Source: Dokdonella sp. | GTDB lineage: Bacteria; Pseudomonadota; Gammaproteobacteria; Xanthomonadales; Rhodanobacteraceae | Length of the DNA: 64,000 bases | Direction of reading: 5' to 3' | Assembly (NCBI GenBank): GCA_016712865.1 | Contig: JADJQH010000002.1 | Coordinates: 186,001-250,000, forward strand | In this document: positions 1 through 8,319 of the stretch, piece after piece | How the letters are laid out: the number at the start of each line of letters is the position of its first letter | Numbering within the stretch: the first letter of the stretch is position 1 | Notes under the pieces: generated by a model | Seen by the model: the letters and a program-made list of their open reading frames with translations, nothing else | What the model was told of the DNA's origin: nothing | The model's database searches: none | Translations under genes and position numbers: made by a program

Positions 1-1
1 A

Positions 2-1114
2 GCGATGATCGTGCTGGCCCTGGTCGCCACGTTCTTGCTGGCGCATCTGTCGTACCGGTTTGTCGAGACACCGCTGCGCTATTCCTCGCGATTACGCACA
101 TGGTCGCGTCCACGCGTCGTGCTTGCCGGCCTGGTCGTGATTTTCCTGACCACAACGGCTGCCTACGGCCTGATCATGAACAAGTCGGTGCTGGCGCAAT
201 CCACGGTCATGCGCAACGCCGCGGAGTGGTATCCAAGCCCGATTCCAACGCTGCCGGAGCTGCCCGGTTGCCACCTGCTGGCACGCGATGAAGGTGTCGG
301 CGCCCATCGCACCTGGACTTACACACGGGAAGGCTGTCCGGAACAGACGCAGCTTGCACCGAACCTGTTTGCGGTGGGCGATTCCCACACACTTGCCTTC
401 AACACCATGCTGAGTGAATACGTACTGCGAAGTGGCGCGCGTGTGGTCATCTATCCGAACATCGGATGCAGCTTTGCCAGCCTGCGACCGGGATTCAACG
501 TGGGCGCCTGTCCCGCTCAGGGCGAGGCCATCGTTGCCGACATCAGCGCGCGCGCCCAGACTGGAGACCTGTTGTTCCTCGCCGCACTGCGACTGGCGCG
601 CCTGACCAACCAGGATGCGGTTATCGAAATCGCGGATCATTGGCAGACCATGACCGATCCTGTCCACGCCGCGGCCCAGCAACAGGACGCAGAACACACG
701 CGGTCCCTGCTGCGACCGCTGGCAGACCGCGGCATCCGCATCATCTTCGAGGCACCGCTGCCGCTTTTCCGCACCTCGGCATTCCGCTGTTCGGACGCCT
801 TCAATTCCGGCAATCCGGTTTGTCGCGCAGGCAACTCCGAATCCCGTGCCGCATTGGCCAGCTACCGGGATCCGGTCGTGCGCGCCTTGCAACAACTGGC
901 CGGGCAACTCGACGCCAGCATCTGGGATCCTTTCCCGGTCTTGTGTCCCGGCGAGCGCTGCCAGAACTCACGCGATGGTCATCCGCTGTATTTCGATGGC
1001 GACCATATCAGCGCCTACGCCAACCGCATCCTGTTTCCTTCCTTCCACGCATTCGTCAAGTTGCTCACCTCAGAACCCGGCAAGCAGGACACCAGCGCAA
1101 CGCACGGCTCTTGA
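2..1114 (+). CDS. O-acyltransferase with SGNH domain, C-terminal part
   Basis: The gene enters from outside the window, so its start and most of its membrane domain are missing. The visible part begins with a transmembrane helix ending in the FVETPLR motif typical of the last helices of acyltransferase-3 (OafA-type) membrane proteins. One more helix follows, then a periplasmic SGNH-hydrolase domain. In the visible part the nucleophile block GDSH puts the serine near residue 127, and the matching D-x-x-H block (DGDH) lies at residues 331-334 near the C terminus. Such proteins add or move acetyl or other acyl groups on surface polysaccharides such as O-antigen or peptidoglycan-linked glycans. 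The substrate cannot be told from this fragment. Confidence 0.85.
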   Translation, partial: AMIVLALVATFLLAHLSYRFVETPLRYSSRLRTWSRPRVVLAGLVVIFLTTTAAYGLIMNKSVLAQSTVMRNAAEWYPSPIPTLPELPGCHLLARDEGVGAHRTWTYTREGCPEQTQLAPNLFAVGDSHTLAFNTMLSEYVLRSGARVVIYPNIGCSFASLRPGFNVGACPAQGEAIVADISARAQTGDLLFLAALRLARLTNQDAVIEIADHWQTMTDPVHAAAQQQDAEHTRSLLRPLADRGIRIIFEAPLPLFRTSAFRCSDAFNSGNPVCRAGNSESRAALASYRDPVVRALQQLAGQLDASIWDPFPVLCPGERCQNSRDGHPLYFDGDHISAYANRILFPSFHAFVKLLTSEPGKQDTSATHGS

Positions 1115-1173
1115 TCCAGTCCTCAATCACGCAAACGTTTCTCGTTGTGACGCGGAAGTTGTTCCGCATGCTG

Positions 1174-1480
1174 AGCTGGGCTTGCTCGGCTGCGGTGGTG
1201 AATGTCGCGAGAAAGCGGAGCAAGCTCCGCTCTACCAGGGCGACGTGGCTCTTGTAGAGCCGAGCTTGCTCGGCTGCGGTGGTGAATGTCGCGAGAAAGC
1301 GGAGCAAGCTCCGCTCTACCAGGGCGACGTGGCTCTTGTAGAGCCGAGCTTGCTCGGCTGCGGTGGTGAATGTCGCGAGAAAGCGGAGCAAGCTCCGCTC
1401 TACCAGGGCGACGTGGCTCTTGTAGAGCCGAGCTTGCTCGGCTGCGGTGGTGAATGTCGCGAGAAAGCGGGGCAAGCTCC
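1174..1480. repeat. 84-bp tandem repeat, about 3.6 copies
   Basis: A unit of exactly 84 bp recurs: the block GCGGAGCAAGCTCCGC starts at 1215, 1299 and 1383, and a degraded copy starts at 1467. The full copies look identical; the first and last are partial. Each unit holds two short palindromes (around GGAGCAAGCTCC and GAGCCGAGCTTGCTCGG), like REP-type elements. Because 84 is divisible by three, long reading frames stay open through the array on both strands, but I see no reason to call them genes. The array fills most of the 411-bp gap between the acyltransferase and hslR. Confidence 0.9.
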
Positions 1481-1525
1481 ACGACGACGACTGTTTTCGA
1501 GCCGAACCAGAGAGGCGGAGTTGTC

Positions 1526-1921
1526 TCAGGCCGTTCCGCGCTTGATCTCGCGACGCAGCTTGCGCGCATGTTTGTCCAGGTGTGATGCGGGAAGCTGAAT
1601 CCCTGCGGCAGTCAATCGGCGCTGTTCGCGCTCCAGCTCGCGGGCGCGCTGGCTTTCCGCAAGCTCGCGATACATCAACACTGCCTGCGTTGCCGGACCC
1701 CGAATAACGTTCAAGCCAATGACTTCGACAGTCATGCGCTCCCAGCCGCGCACCACCTGAACGAGATCACCCGCATGAAGGGTACGCGCGGGTTTCGCGG
1801 CCTGGTCATTGACCGCGATCTTGCCGCCGACGATGGCCTGCTTGGCCAGACTTCGGGTCTTGAACAACCGAGCCGCCCATAACCAGACATCGAGGCGAAC
1901 TTCCGTGGTTTCCGAAGCCAT
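1526..1921 (-). CDS. hslR: Heat shock protein 15, S4-domain RNA-binding protein
   Basis: 131 residues, close to the usual size of Hsp15. An S4 RNA-binding domain starts near residue 9 (RLDVWLWAARLFKTRSLA) and covers about 60 residues, including the GKIAVND turn. A basic C-terminal tail rich in Arg and Lys follows (about residues 90-131). In the family, Hsp15 binds free 50S subunits carrying stalled peptidyl-tRNA and helps recycle them after heat stress. The ATG at 1921 fits the domain start exactly. It stands alone, facing away from the gene before it. Confidence 0.9.
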   Translation of the reverse strand: MASETTEVRLDVWLWAARLFKTRSLAKQAIVGGKIAVNDQAAKPARTLHAGDLVQVVRGWERMTVEVIGLNVIRGPATQAVLMYRELAESQRARELEREQRRLTAAGIQLPASHLDKHARKLRREIKRGTA

Positions 1922-2176
1922 GGCCTAGGTTCTGCGTTTGCCTCAAAAGCGGATCTTGCCACGCAGCGTGTCCCGGTACATGACCCAGTCGCCCATCAGA
2001 CTGCACTGAATCGCTCCGGCTGTTGAGGAGGCTCCAGTCTTTGAGAGGGCGGAGCAATCGAAACCAAAAGAAACCGGCGATTTTTTCGCCAGAACTACGG
2101 AAGCGAGTGGCGAAATTGCGAACATGCGTCGCGGATTGCGTGGTCGGAAGCCGCCGCCGGCGCTGCGAATACCAGT

Positions 2177-3469
2177 TCATTGTGGCGGCGCGTTGCCGCC
2201 GGACAGGTATTCCTCGACCTCAGTAAATGCGGAATGCCGTCCTGCCGGGGCATCCGGTACCCCGGTGGCGAAATAGGCCACGCCTCGGCCGGAGCGTGCG
2301 TCCAGCCACAACCCGGCCAGCATTCCGTAGGCGGAGCCGGCATGGCCAAAGCGTTCGATGCCATCGCCAAACGGATCATCGCGGCAACCGGGTCGACGCG
2401 TGGCCAGGGTCTGCACCGCCAGGCCGTAGCGACAGAAGAATCCCTTGCGCCCCTGGCCGCTGTCGTCTTCCTCGAAGGAAATGCCGTTGGTTCCCGAGTA
2501 GTTCCAGGCGGGCCCGATGAGTTCGCGAACGCTGGCAGTGGACAGCACGCGCTTGCCGTCGACGACGCCTTTGCCAAGCAACAGGTGACCGATGCGCGCC
2601 AATCCATTCGCCGAGATGCGCAAGCCACCTTGCGGCGAGAACAGCGCGCCGTTCCTGCCCGGCCACCACTGGCCGAGATCGCAGTCACCCTTGCTTGAGC
2701 GATTCACCGAACAATCGGGCTTGCTGCCCTGGTTGTCGTCACGCACGGCGGTGCCATCGGCGTCGTACAGGACCACCGCACGCGACGCCGTGGCCACGCT
2801 GCACGATTCCCAGTTGAAACAGCTGTCGATGGCCAGCGGTTGCAGCACGAGTCGCTGCATCAGCTTGTCGAAACGCTCGCCGCTGGCACGCTCCATCAGC
2901 GATGCCACCAGCGGAAAGTTCAGGTTGGCATAGCGGAAAAACGTGCCCGGCTTGTGGGCATCATCCCAAGCGCGTGGGTCATCCGTGATGTCCTGCAAGC
3001 TGCCGTCCAGCGGAATCTGGTAGTAACCCGCGGCGTCGGTGAGACTGGATTGGTGGGACAGCAGCAGGCGCAGGGAGATTGGTTCATCCGGCCAGCGCGG
3101 ATGGCGCAGGCGCCAGCCCAACAGCTTCGACACATCGGCATCCAGATCGAGCTTGCCCTGCTCGACCAGGCGCATCACGCCAATGGCGGTGACCAGCTTG
3201 GAAATGGACGCAATGCGCACCGGGTCATCCGCGCTGATCTTGCGACCACGGGCCCGGTCGGCCCAGCCCAGCGCCTGGGTGTCGACGATGCGCTCGGCAT
3301 CAAACGCAACGCGCACGCGGGCCACGGGCTCATCCGCCCGCACGTTGTCGGCAAACGCAACTGCGGGAATCAGCAGGATTGCGGCAGCCACAGCGAGTTG
3401 CCACACCGCGTATCGGATCAAATGCCCCACGCAGCATGCGCGGCGCAAATCGCGACTGCCACAATGCAT
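2177..3469 (-). CDS. Exported serine hydrolase, class C beta-lactamase fold
   Basis: About 430 residues from the ATG at 3469. No convincing ribosome site decides the start, and the frame stays open to 3538. A hydrophobic export signal (LAVAAAILLIPAVAFA) is followed by a beta-lactamase/transpeptidase-like domain. The active-site S-x-x-K is visible as SISK (Ser near residue 87), a Y-x-N as YANLN, and an H-x-G as HAG near the C terminus. This family includes AmpC-like beta-lactamases, D-aminopeptidases, esterases and LACTB-like proteases. The extended middle does not resemble AmpC closely, so periplasmic peptidase or esterase is more likely than a true beta-lactamase. The gap between it and hslR (1922-2176) shows no convincing gene. 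Confidence 0.8.
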   Translation of the reverse strand: MHCGSRDLRRACCVGHLIRYAVWQLAVAAAILLIPAVAFADNVRADEPVARVRVAFDAERIVDTQALGWADRARGRKISADDPVRIASISKLVTAIGVMRLVEQGKLDLDADVSKLLGWRLRHPRWPDEPISLRLLLSHQSSLTDAAGYYQIPLDGSLQDITDDPRAWDDAHKPGTFFRYANLNFPLVASLMERASGERFDKLMQRLVLQPLAIDSCFNWESCSVATASRAVVLYDADGTAVRDDNQGSKPDCSVNRSSKGDCDLGQWWPGRNGALFSPQGGLRISANGLARIGHLLLGKGVVDGKRVLSTASVRELIGPAWNYSGTNGISFEEDDSGQGRKGFFCRYGLAVQTLATRRPGCRDDPFGDGIERFGHAGSAYGMLAGLWLDARSGRGVAYFATGVPDAPAGRHSAFTEVEEYLSGGNAPPQ

Positions 3470-3521
3470 CGGGGCCGCGGCGCAACACCGCGACCCCGGT
3501 ATCGACGCAATCCGCAACGAC

Positions 3522-3731
3522 TCAGACCGGCGTGACATCCTCGGCCTGCAGTCCCTTCTGGCCCTGCACGACGTTGAAACTCACCTTCTGGCCTTCCTGC
3601 AAGGTCTTGAACCCGGTTCCGGAGATGGCACGGAAATGCACGAAAACATCCGGACCGCCTTCGCGGCTGATGAACCCGAACCCCTTGCTCTCATTGAACC
3701 ACTTGACGGTACCCACTGTACGATCCGACAT
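3522..3731 (-). CDS. Cold-shock domain protein
   Basis: 69 residues from the ATG at 3731, preceded by GGAGAGA at proper spacing; a longer reading upstream lacks support. The single cold-shock domain shows the RNP1 motif KGFGFI and the RNP2-like VFVHF, with the usual GTVKWFN start. Members bind single-stranded RNA and DNA and act as RNA chaperones or antiterminators. About 200 bases upstream hold no gene, which leaves room for the long leader common to csp genes. An AT-rich stretch near 3895-3905 with a TAGACT-like box could be its promoter, but this is weak. Whether it is cold-inducible or constitutive cannot be seen. Confidence 0.93.
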   Translation of the reverse strand: MSDRTVGTVKWFNESKGFGFISREGGPDVFVHFRAISGTGFKTLQEGQKVSFNVVQGQKGLQAEDVTPV

Positions 3732-3933
3732 GAATCTCTCCACGACTCGTTGACGCCCAATACCCCGATAAGGGCTTCCAACCACTCTGCACGTGCAGAT
3801 CGGGCGGCCGGGCGATGCAGTGGATCACGGGATCTTGGCGGCATCGGTCCACGGACACAGGGACCGTGCAAATACAGCGATTCGAGTCTAGCGCAAGTTT
3901 TTTGGCGATGCGACAACCTGCCGCAGGCGGGCG

Positions 3934-4269
3934 TCAGGCGCGGGCGTCGACCGTGAAACTCTCGCCGCAGCCGCATTCGCCGGTGGCATTCGGGTTGCGG
4001 AAGACGAAGGCGGCATTGATGCCCTGGCGCTGGTAATCGATCTCGGTTCCTTCGACGAAAGCGATGGTGTCTTGGGCAACCAGGACCCGCACGCCTTCGC
4101 GGTCGAACACATGATCGCTCTCGGCCACGCTGCGGGCGAGGTCGACGGTGTAGGAGTAACCCGAGCATCCGGTGCGCTTGATGCCCAAACGCACGCCGAC
4201 CGCGTTCGGGTCATTGGCCATGAACTTCTGCATGCGCTCGAGCGCTGCCGAGGTCAACTGGATGGACAT
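3934..4269 (-). CDS. iscA: A-type iron-sulfur carrier, IscA-like
   Basis: 111 residues starting at the ATG at 4269 ([10 protein letters not shown]). The three conserved cysteines of A-type carriers are at C35 (in GCSGY), C99 and C101 (in GECGCGESF). The CGCGESF ending and lack of an N-terminal extension resemble IscA more than ErpA, though these paralogues are hard to separate by eye. The protein accepts Fe-S clusters from the assembly scaffold and passes them to target enzymes. No isc or suf genes are beside it, so it stands alone, divergent from asnS with about 210 bp between the two starts. Confidence 0.85.
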   Translation of the reverse strand: MSIQLTSAALERMQKFMANDPNAVGVRLGIKRTGCSGYSYTVDLARSVAESDHVFDREGVRVLVAQDTIAFVEGTEIDYQRQGINAAFVFRNPNATGECGCGESFTVDARA

Positions 4270-4482
4270 TTTTCTGAATCCGGAATCGGGTTGATCGGGT
4301 TGAAGTCTAACACCGCGGTGTTGTGGGCCGGCCTCAGGCAAGGGCCGGAGGCAACCGGCACTTCCGCCAGATGCCGTTTGCAATCAAGGATTTCAAGGCC
4401 AAGGCGGGTTTTGGCGAACGCCCGAACCGTGGTCGATCCGCTATCATGCGCGGTTTCCGCAAACCCCCAGACTCCCTCCATC

Positions 4483-5898
4483 GTGAGCATTACCACCTTG
4501 CCCATTGTCAGCGTGAAACAGGCCCTGAGCGGCTCCGTACCCGGCGCAGGTCCGGTAACCGTCCGCGGCTGGGTTCGCACTCGCCGGGATTCCAAAGCCG
4601 GGCTTTCCTTCGTGAACCTGAGCGATGGTTCCTGCTTCGACGCAATCCAGATTGTTGCCCCGCAAACCCTGGCCAATTATGCCGATGAGGTATTGCGCCT
4701 TTCCGCCGGCTGCGCCGTGATTGCCGAGGGTGAACTGGTGCCATCGCAAGGCAAAGGCCAGGGCTTCGAGCTCCAGGCCAGCCGCATCGAGGTGGTGGGC
4801 TGGGTGGAAGATCCGGAAACCTATCCGATCCAGCCCAAACCGCATTCGCTGGAGTTCCTGCGCGAAGTGGCGCACCTGCGGCCGCGCACCAACCTGTTCG
4901 GGGCGGTCACCCGCGTACGGCATACCCTCGCCTCGGCGGTGCACCGCTACTTCGACCAGAACGGCTATTGCTGGGTCAACACACCGATCATCACCACTTC
5001 CGACGCCGAAGGCGCCGGACAGATGTTCCGGGTGTCCACATTGGACCTGATGAACCTGCCGCGCACCGACAAGGGCGGCATCGACATGCGCCGGGATTTC
5101 TTCGGCAAGGATGCATTCCTCACCGTTTCCGGCCAACTCAACGTCGAGGCTTATTGCCTGGCCTTGAGCAAGGTCTACACCTTCGGCCCCACCTTCCGTG
5201 CCGAAAACTCGAACACGGCACGTCATCTCGCCGAGTTCTGGATGATCGAGCCGGAAATCGCGTTTGCCGATCTCACCGAGAACGCGCGCGTGGCGGAGGA
5301 ACTCCTCAAATTCGTGTTCAAGACCGTGCTCGAAGAACGTCCCGATGACATGGCCTTCTTTGCCGAGCGCGTGGAAAAGACGGCGGTCAGCCGCCTCGAG
5401 GGCTTCATCAAGGCGCCTTTCGAGCGCATCGATTACACCGATGCCGTGGAGATCCTGAAGAAATCGGGCAAGAAGTTCGAGTTTCCGGTCGATTGGGGTA
5501 TCGATCTGCAAACCGAGCACGAGCGCTTCCTCGTCGAGGATCACGTCGGCCGCCCCGTGGTCGTCACCAACTATCCGGAGAAGATCAAGGCGTTCTACAT
5601 GCGCCTCAACGATGACCGCCGCACGGTCGCGGCGATGGACGTGCTCGCGCCCGGAATCGGCGAAATCATCGGTGGCTCGCAGCGCGAGGAACGCCTCGAT
5701 GTGCTCGACGCGCGCATGCAGCAATTCGGGCTCGACCCTGCGCACTACAACTGGTATCGCGATTTCCGCCGCTACGGCACGGTGCCGCATGCCGGTTTCG
5801 GCCTCGGCTTCGAACGCCTCGTGGTCTATGTGTGCGGACTGTCGAACATCCGTGATGCCATCCCCTACCCGCGCGTTCCGGGCCACGCGGAGTTCTGA
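4483..5898 (+). CDS. asnS: Asparaginyl-tRNA synthetase
   Basis: 471 residues from the GTG at 4483, close to the 466 of E. coli AsnRS; the frame is open further upstream but that part carries no recognisable sequence. An N-terminal OB-fold anticodon-binding domain ([24 protein letters not shown]) is followed by the class II catalytic core. Motif 2 appears around [25 protein letters not shown] and motif 3 as [10 protein letters not shown] near the C terminus. The enzyme charges tRNA-Asn in the cytoplasm. Its stop overlaps the next start by one base (TGATG), suggesting translational coupling to the small membrane protein behind it. Confidence 0.96.
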   Translation: MSITTLPIVSVKQALSGSVPGAGPVTVRGWVRTRRDSKAGLSFVNLSDGSCFDAIQIVAPQTLANYADEVLRLSAGCAVIAEGELVPSQGKGQGFELQASRIEVVGWVEDPETYPIQPKPHSLEFLREVAHLRPRTNLFGAVTRVRHTLASAVHRYFDQNGYCWVNTPIITTSDAEGAGQMFRVSTLDLMNLPRTDKGGIDMRRDFFGKDAFLTVSGQLNVEAYCLALSKVYTFGPTFRAENSNTARHLAEFWMIEPEIAFADLTENARVAEELLKFVFKTVLEERPDDMAFFAERVEKTAVSRLEGFIKAPFERIDYTDAVEILKKSGKKFEFPVDWGIDLQTEHERFLVEDHVGRPVVVTNYPEKIKAFYMRLNDDRRTVAAMDVLAPGIGEIIGGSQREERLDVLDARMQQFGLDPAHYNWYRDFRRYGTVPHAGFGLGFERLVVYVCGLSNIRDAIPYPRVPGHAEF

Positions 5899-6203
5899 TG
5901 CATCTCGCCCGCGAGTTCATGCTGCTGCTCGGCCTCGGATTCCTCGTGGCCGGGCTGACCACTTACATCATGACCTGGGTGCTGGTCAGCGTTCACCTGC
6001 GCGACCACCATCCCGCACAGCGCGAGCGCATCCGTGGCTTCATGTTTTCCCCGCGCGCACTGGGCTGGTTCCTGCTGTGTCGCTATCGCGCGATCGGCGA
6101 CAAATCACTGAATGGCCTGGCGCGACTGGGTGCGATTGGCGCCTGGGCCATGGTCGGCGGCGCCTTCGCCGCATTCCTGTCCAAGGCGCTGGGAGGATTC
6201 TGA
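5898..6203 (+). CDS. Small membrane protein of unknown function
   Basis: 101 residues with two hydrophobic segments (about residues 8-30 and 78-97) and an Arg/His-rich loop between them. The start overlaps the asnS stop by one base and the next gene follows after two bases, so it belongs to the asnS operon. I do not recognise the family. Confidence 0.7.
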   Translation: MHLAREFMLLLGLGFLVAGLTTYIMTWVLVSVHLRDHHPAQRERIRGFMFSPRALGWFLLCRYRAIGDKSLNGLARLGAIGAWAMVGGAFAAFLSKALGGF

Positions 6204-6205
6204 TC

Positions 6206-6538
6206 ATGCAAACCGAATCCGGCGACCGCCCGCTCGAAGGCATCACCGATCAATGGTGGGTTGCCGTGGTGGGCGACATGCTGGTCTGGGCACGCCTGAG
6301 CGTGTTCGAATCCGGCATCGCGGAAGTTTTCGATTCCAGTGGTGAACGTCCACGCTACGACGATGAACAGCAAGCGCGCATGGCCTTGCTGGACGCCGAA
6401 TTTCGCGCTTTCGACGGCCTTGACGAGGAAGACGCCGCGTTGATGGGTTTCGACCTCGATTCGGTGGCACCTCCGCAAGGCGACGACGAGGACGACCTGC
6501 TTGCCCAGATGATGCAGAAACTGGCACGCATCCAGTGA
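6206..6538 (+). CDS. Small acidic protein of unknown function
   Basis: 110 residues from the ATG at 6206, directly after the membrane protein gene. The N-terminal half looks like a small beta-rich domain (WWVAVVGDMLVWARLSVFESGIAEVFD); the C-terminal third is strongly acidic with runs of Asp and Glu, then a short helix. No signal peptide, membrane segment or catalytic motif is visible. It sits between the asnS operon genes and the SDR gene (21 bp further on) and is probably cotranscribed with both. Confidence 0.7.
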   Translation: MQTESGDRPLEGITDQWWVAVVGDMLVWARLSVFESGIAEVFDSSGERPRYDDEQQARMALLDAEFRAFDGLDEEDAALMGFDLDSVAPPQGDDEDDLLAQMMQKLARIQ

Positions 6539-6559
6539 TGCCCTGACCGGAGAATGCCC

Positions 6560-7348
6560 ATGAACCTGCAATTGAGCGGCAAACACGCCCTGGTCTGCGG
6601 CGCCTCGCAAGGTATCGGCCGCGCCGCCGCGATCGAACTGGCGCAGTTGGGAGCCGACGTGACCCTGCTTGCGCGTGGCAGCGAGAGCTTGCAGCGTGCC
6701 CTGGACGAACTGCCACGTGTCGATGCCGCACAGAAGCACGGCTTCATCGCGGCCGACATGAATGCGCACGCCGCATTGCGCGCTCAGGTCGAAGCCGTGG
6801 CCAACGCCAGCGCAGTCAGCATCCTCGTCAACAACAGCGGCGGCCCTCCAGGCGGCAGCGCACATGCCGCCGCGCTCGATGATTTCCGCATTGCCTTCAA
6901 CCAGCACCTGATCGCGGCCCAGATCATCCTGCAGGCCATACTTCCCGGCATGCAGGCCAGCGGCTATGGGCGCATCATCAACGTGATTTCGACGTCGGTG
7001 AAGGAACCGATCCGCAACCTCGGGGTTTCCAACACCATCCGCGGTGCGGTCGCCAGTTGGGCCAAGACCCTTGCCACCGAACTGGGGAGCCATGGCATTA
7101 CCGTAAACAACGTGCTGCCCGGCTACACCCGCACCCAGCGTCTGGACCAGATCCTGGCGGATCGCTCCAAGGCCAGCGGCAACAGCGAACAGCAGGTCGC
7201 TGAAGCCATGCTCGCCACCGTGCCTGCCCGCCGATTCGCCGAGGCAGCGGAAATCGCCAGCGCCATTGCCTTTCTTGCTTCACCCGCAGCGGGCTACATC
7301 AACGGCATCAACCTGCCGGTGGATGGCGGACGCACCGCCTCGCTCTGA
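6560..7348 (+). CDS. Short-chain dehydrogenase/reductase family protein, atypical active site
   Basis: 262 residues. The ATG at 6560 has GGAG seven bases upstream; an ATG six bases earlier is too close to it. The NAD(P)-binding motif GASQGIG (about residues 14-20) and an NNSGG block are clear, so the Rossmann fold is intact. The Y-x-x-x-K pair expected after the catalytic serine is missing: the matching stretch reads VSNTIRGAV, placing Ser and Arg where Tyr and Lys belong. The C-terminal PVDGGRT is normal for the family. It may bind a nucleotide cofactor and act as a non-classical reductase or a non-enzymatic protein. It lies at the end of the asnS series. Confidence 0.85.
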   Translation: MNLQLSGKHALVCGASQGIGRAAAIELAQLGADVTLLARGSESLQRALDELPRVDAAQKHGFIAADMNAHAALRAQVEAVANASAVSILVNNSGGPPGGSAHAAALDDFRIAFNQHLIAAQIILQAILPGMQASGYGRIINVISTSVKEPIRNLGVSNTIRGAVASWAKTLATELGSHGITVNNVLPGYTRTQRLDQILADRSKASGNSEQQVAEAMLATVPARRFAEAAEIASAIAFLASPAAGYINGINLPVDGGRTASL

Positions 7349-7365
7349 GGCTTCGCGCAAGCGTG

Positions 7366-7402
7366 TGGTGCCGGAGCGGGAATCGAACCCGCATGGCCTG
7401 CG
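7366..7402 (-). pseudogene. 3' end fragment of tRNA-Leu
   Basis: About 37 bases match the T-arm, 3' acceptor strand and CCA end of the intact tRNA-Leu at 8171-8257 in the same orientation. By eye 34 of 37 aligned positions agree. The copy lacks one base in the acceptor run, has a changed base in the T-loop, and has no D-arm or anticodon arm, so it cannot work. With the intact tRNA it brackets the toxin-antitoxin pair as a direct repeat, as att sites do for elements integrated at tRNA 3' ends. Confidence 0.8.
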
Positions 7403-7443
7403 TCCAAAAGAAGCATTGAAATGCCGCAAGGTAAGTCATACGC

Positions 7444-7457
7444 TAAGTCTAGACTTA
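7444..7457. promoter_or_regulatory. Palindromic operator candidate upstream of the antitoxin gene
   Basis: TAAGTCTAGACTTA is a perfect 14-bp palindrome ending 18 bases before the antitoxin start. A further GTAAGTC half-site lies just upstream near 7431-7437. Antitoxins of the AbrB/MazE fold bind such palindromes and repress their own operon, so this is the likely autoregulatory site. The function is inferred from position. Confidence 0.6.
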
Positions 7458-7475
7458 CGAAGTGGAGTCCATGCA

Positions 7476-7709
7476 ATGGAAACCGTCACCCTTTCAACCA
7501 AAGGGCAACTCGTCATTCCGGCCAGTGTGCGTGGCGCGTTGCGCTTGCAGGCCGGCAGCCGCCTTGCCGTATCCGTTGAAGACGGTGCCATTGTCCTTAA
7601 ACCCGATGCGGCGCGGAGCTGGAAGCCGCTCAACCCGGCGGGCGTGAAGCTGAGCACCGCCGAACTGTGCAAACCCGTGGATCTGACGCATGAAACCCGT
7701 CGCGGTTGA
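7476..7709 (+). CDS. Antitoxin, AbrB/SpoVT-type DNA-binding domain (VapB-like)
   Basis: 77 residues from the ATG at 7476, with GGAG eight bases upstream. The N-terminal swapped-hairpin DNA-binding domain is evident (METVTLSTKGQLVIPASVRGALRL). The C-terminal tail, which in this class wraps the toxin, ends in LCKPVDLTHETRRG. The reading frame overlaps the toxin start by 20 bases. It should neutralise the PIN nuclease and repress the operon through the palindrome at 7444-7457. Both genes lie between two copies of the tRNA-Leu 3' end, which suggests acquisition as a unit. Confidence 0.85.
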   Translation: METVTLSTKGQLVIPASVRGALRLQAGSRLAVSVEDGAIVLKPDAARSWKPLNPAGVKLSTAELCKPVDLTHETRRG

Positions 7710-8088
7710 CACCAACCTGTTGGTGCGCCTTGCCACCGGCGACAATGCACGCGAGCACCACGCTGTCACCGAATCGCTTGCTCGACGGGGCTGGCGCGTA
7801 TTTCCGACCGTGATTCTCGAAGCCGAATGGGTTCTGCGATCCCGCTACGGGTTCGCACCCGCCCAATTCGCCGACTTCGTGGACTGGATGCAAACCTGCG
7901 GCCGGGTCGCGTTCACCGATGCCGATTCGATCCGCGCCGCTGTGGCACACCACCGGGCAGGCATGGACTTCGCCGACGCTCTGCATATCGCGCAAGCTGG
8001 AAGCGAGCCGTTCCTCACGCTGGACAAAACGCTGCGGCGCAAGGCGGAAAAGTTAGGCTTGCGTGCCGAAGTCGTAGCGTCGCGTTGA
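7690..8088 (+). CDS. PIN-domain ribonuclease toxin (VapC-like)
   Basis: 132 residues, typical for VapC. The acidic PIN residues are in place: D7 (VAVDTN), E44 (ILEAEWVL), D93/D96 (MDFADALH) and D112 (LTLDKTL). VapC toxins are magnesium-dependent endonucleases that cut initiator tRNA, other tRNAs or rRNA; the target cannot be read from the sequence. The start lies within the antitoxin gene, so the two are translationally coupled. The intact active site argues for a functional toxin. Confidence 0.87.
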   Translation: MKPVAVDTNLLVRLATGDNAREHHAVTESLARRGWRVFPTVILEAEWVLRSRYGFAPAQFADFVDWMQTCGRVAFTDADSIRAAVAHHRAGMDFADALHIAQAGSEPFLTLDKTLRRKAEKLGLRAEVVASR

Positions 8089-8170
8089 GAGGCAGAATCG
8101 GGCTCCGGCGCAACACCAATCGGCGGCAACCCGGTTTCAGGGTCAATCGCCGGCATCACCTTGATTCTGT

Positions 8171-8257
8171 TGGTGCCCGGAGCGGGAGTCGAACCCGCAT
8201 GGCCTTGCGGCCGAGGGATTTTAAGTCCCTTGCGTATACCAGTTTCGCCATCCGGGC
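8171..8257 (-). tRNA. tRNA-Leu (anticodon TAA)
   Basis: 87 bases with encoded CCA. The acceptor stem GCCCGGA pairs with TCCGGGC. The anticodon loop CTTAAAA gives TAA. A long variable arm (CTCGGCCGCAAGGCC) marks a class II tRNA, and the T-loop is TTCGACT. It is the last of three tRNA genes read leftward (Gly, Cys, Leu), and its 3' end is duplicated at 7366-7402. Confidence 0.97.
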
Positions 8258-8319
8258 CCGCGCGAAGCATGCCTGATGGCGTGGCACGCGGCCAGCACTG
8301 AGGCAAGGCGGAGAAAGGA

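Noticed and set aside
1174-1480. CRISPR-like array
   Set aside because: The repeats are contiguous with no unique spacers of constant length, and no cas genes are present.
846-1598. Repeat proteins on both strands over the 84-bp array
   Set aside because: The frames are open only because the period is a multiple of three; there is no start signal, and the same repeats look like non-coding palindromic elements.
1943-2125. 60-codon minus-strand frame between hslR and the serine hydrolase gene
   Set aside because: No ribosome site, no recognisable sequence and a competing frame of similar length; support is too weak to call a gene.
2177-3469. True AmpC beta-lactamase
   Set aside because: The SxxK and YxN motifs are shared by a broad superfamily; the final motif is HxG rather than KTG and the middle region differs, so an antibiotic-resistance role is not supported.
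3470-3498. GC-rich hairpin as terminator of the cold-shock gene
   Set aside because: The 11-bp stem is strong but no T-run follows on the relevant strand, and it lies at the start region of the serine hydrolase gene.
4444-5886. Long open frame opposite asnS
   Set aside because: It lies fully antisense to a clear housekeeping gene and shows no recognisable domain; long antisense frames are common at this GC content.
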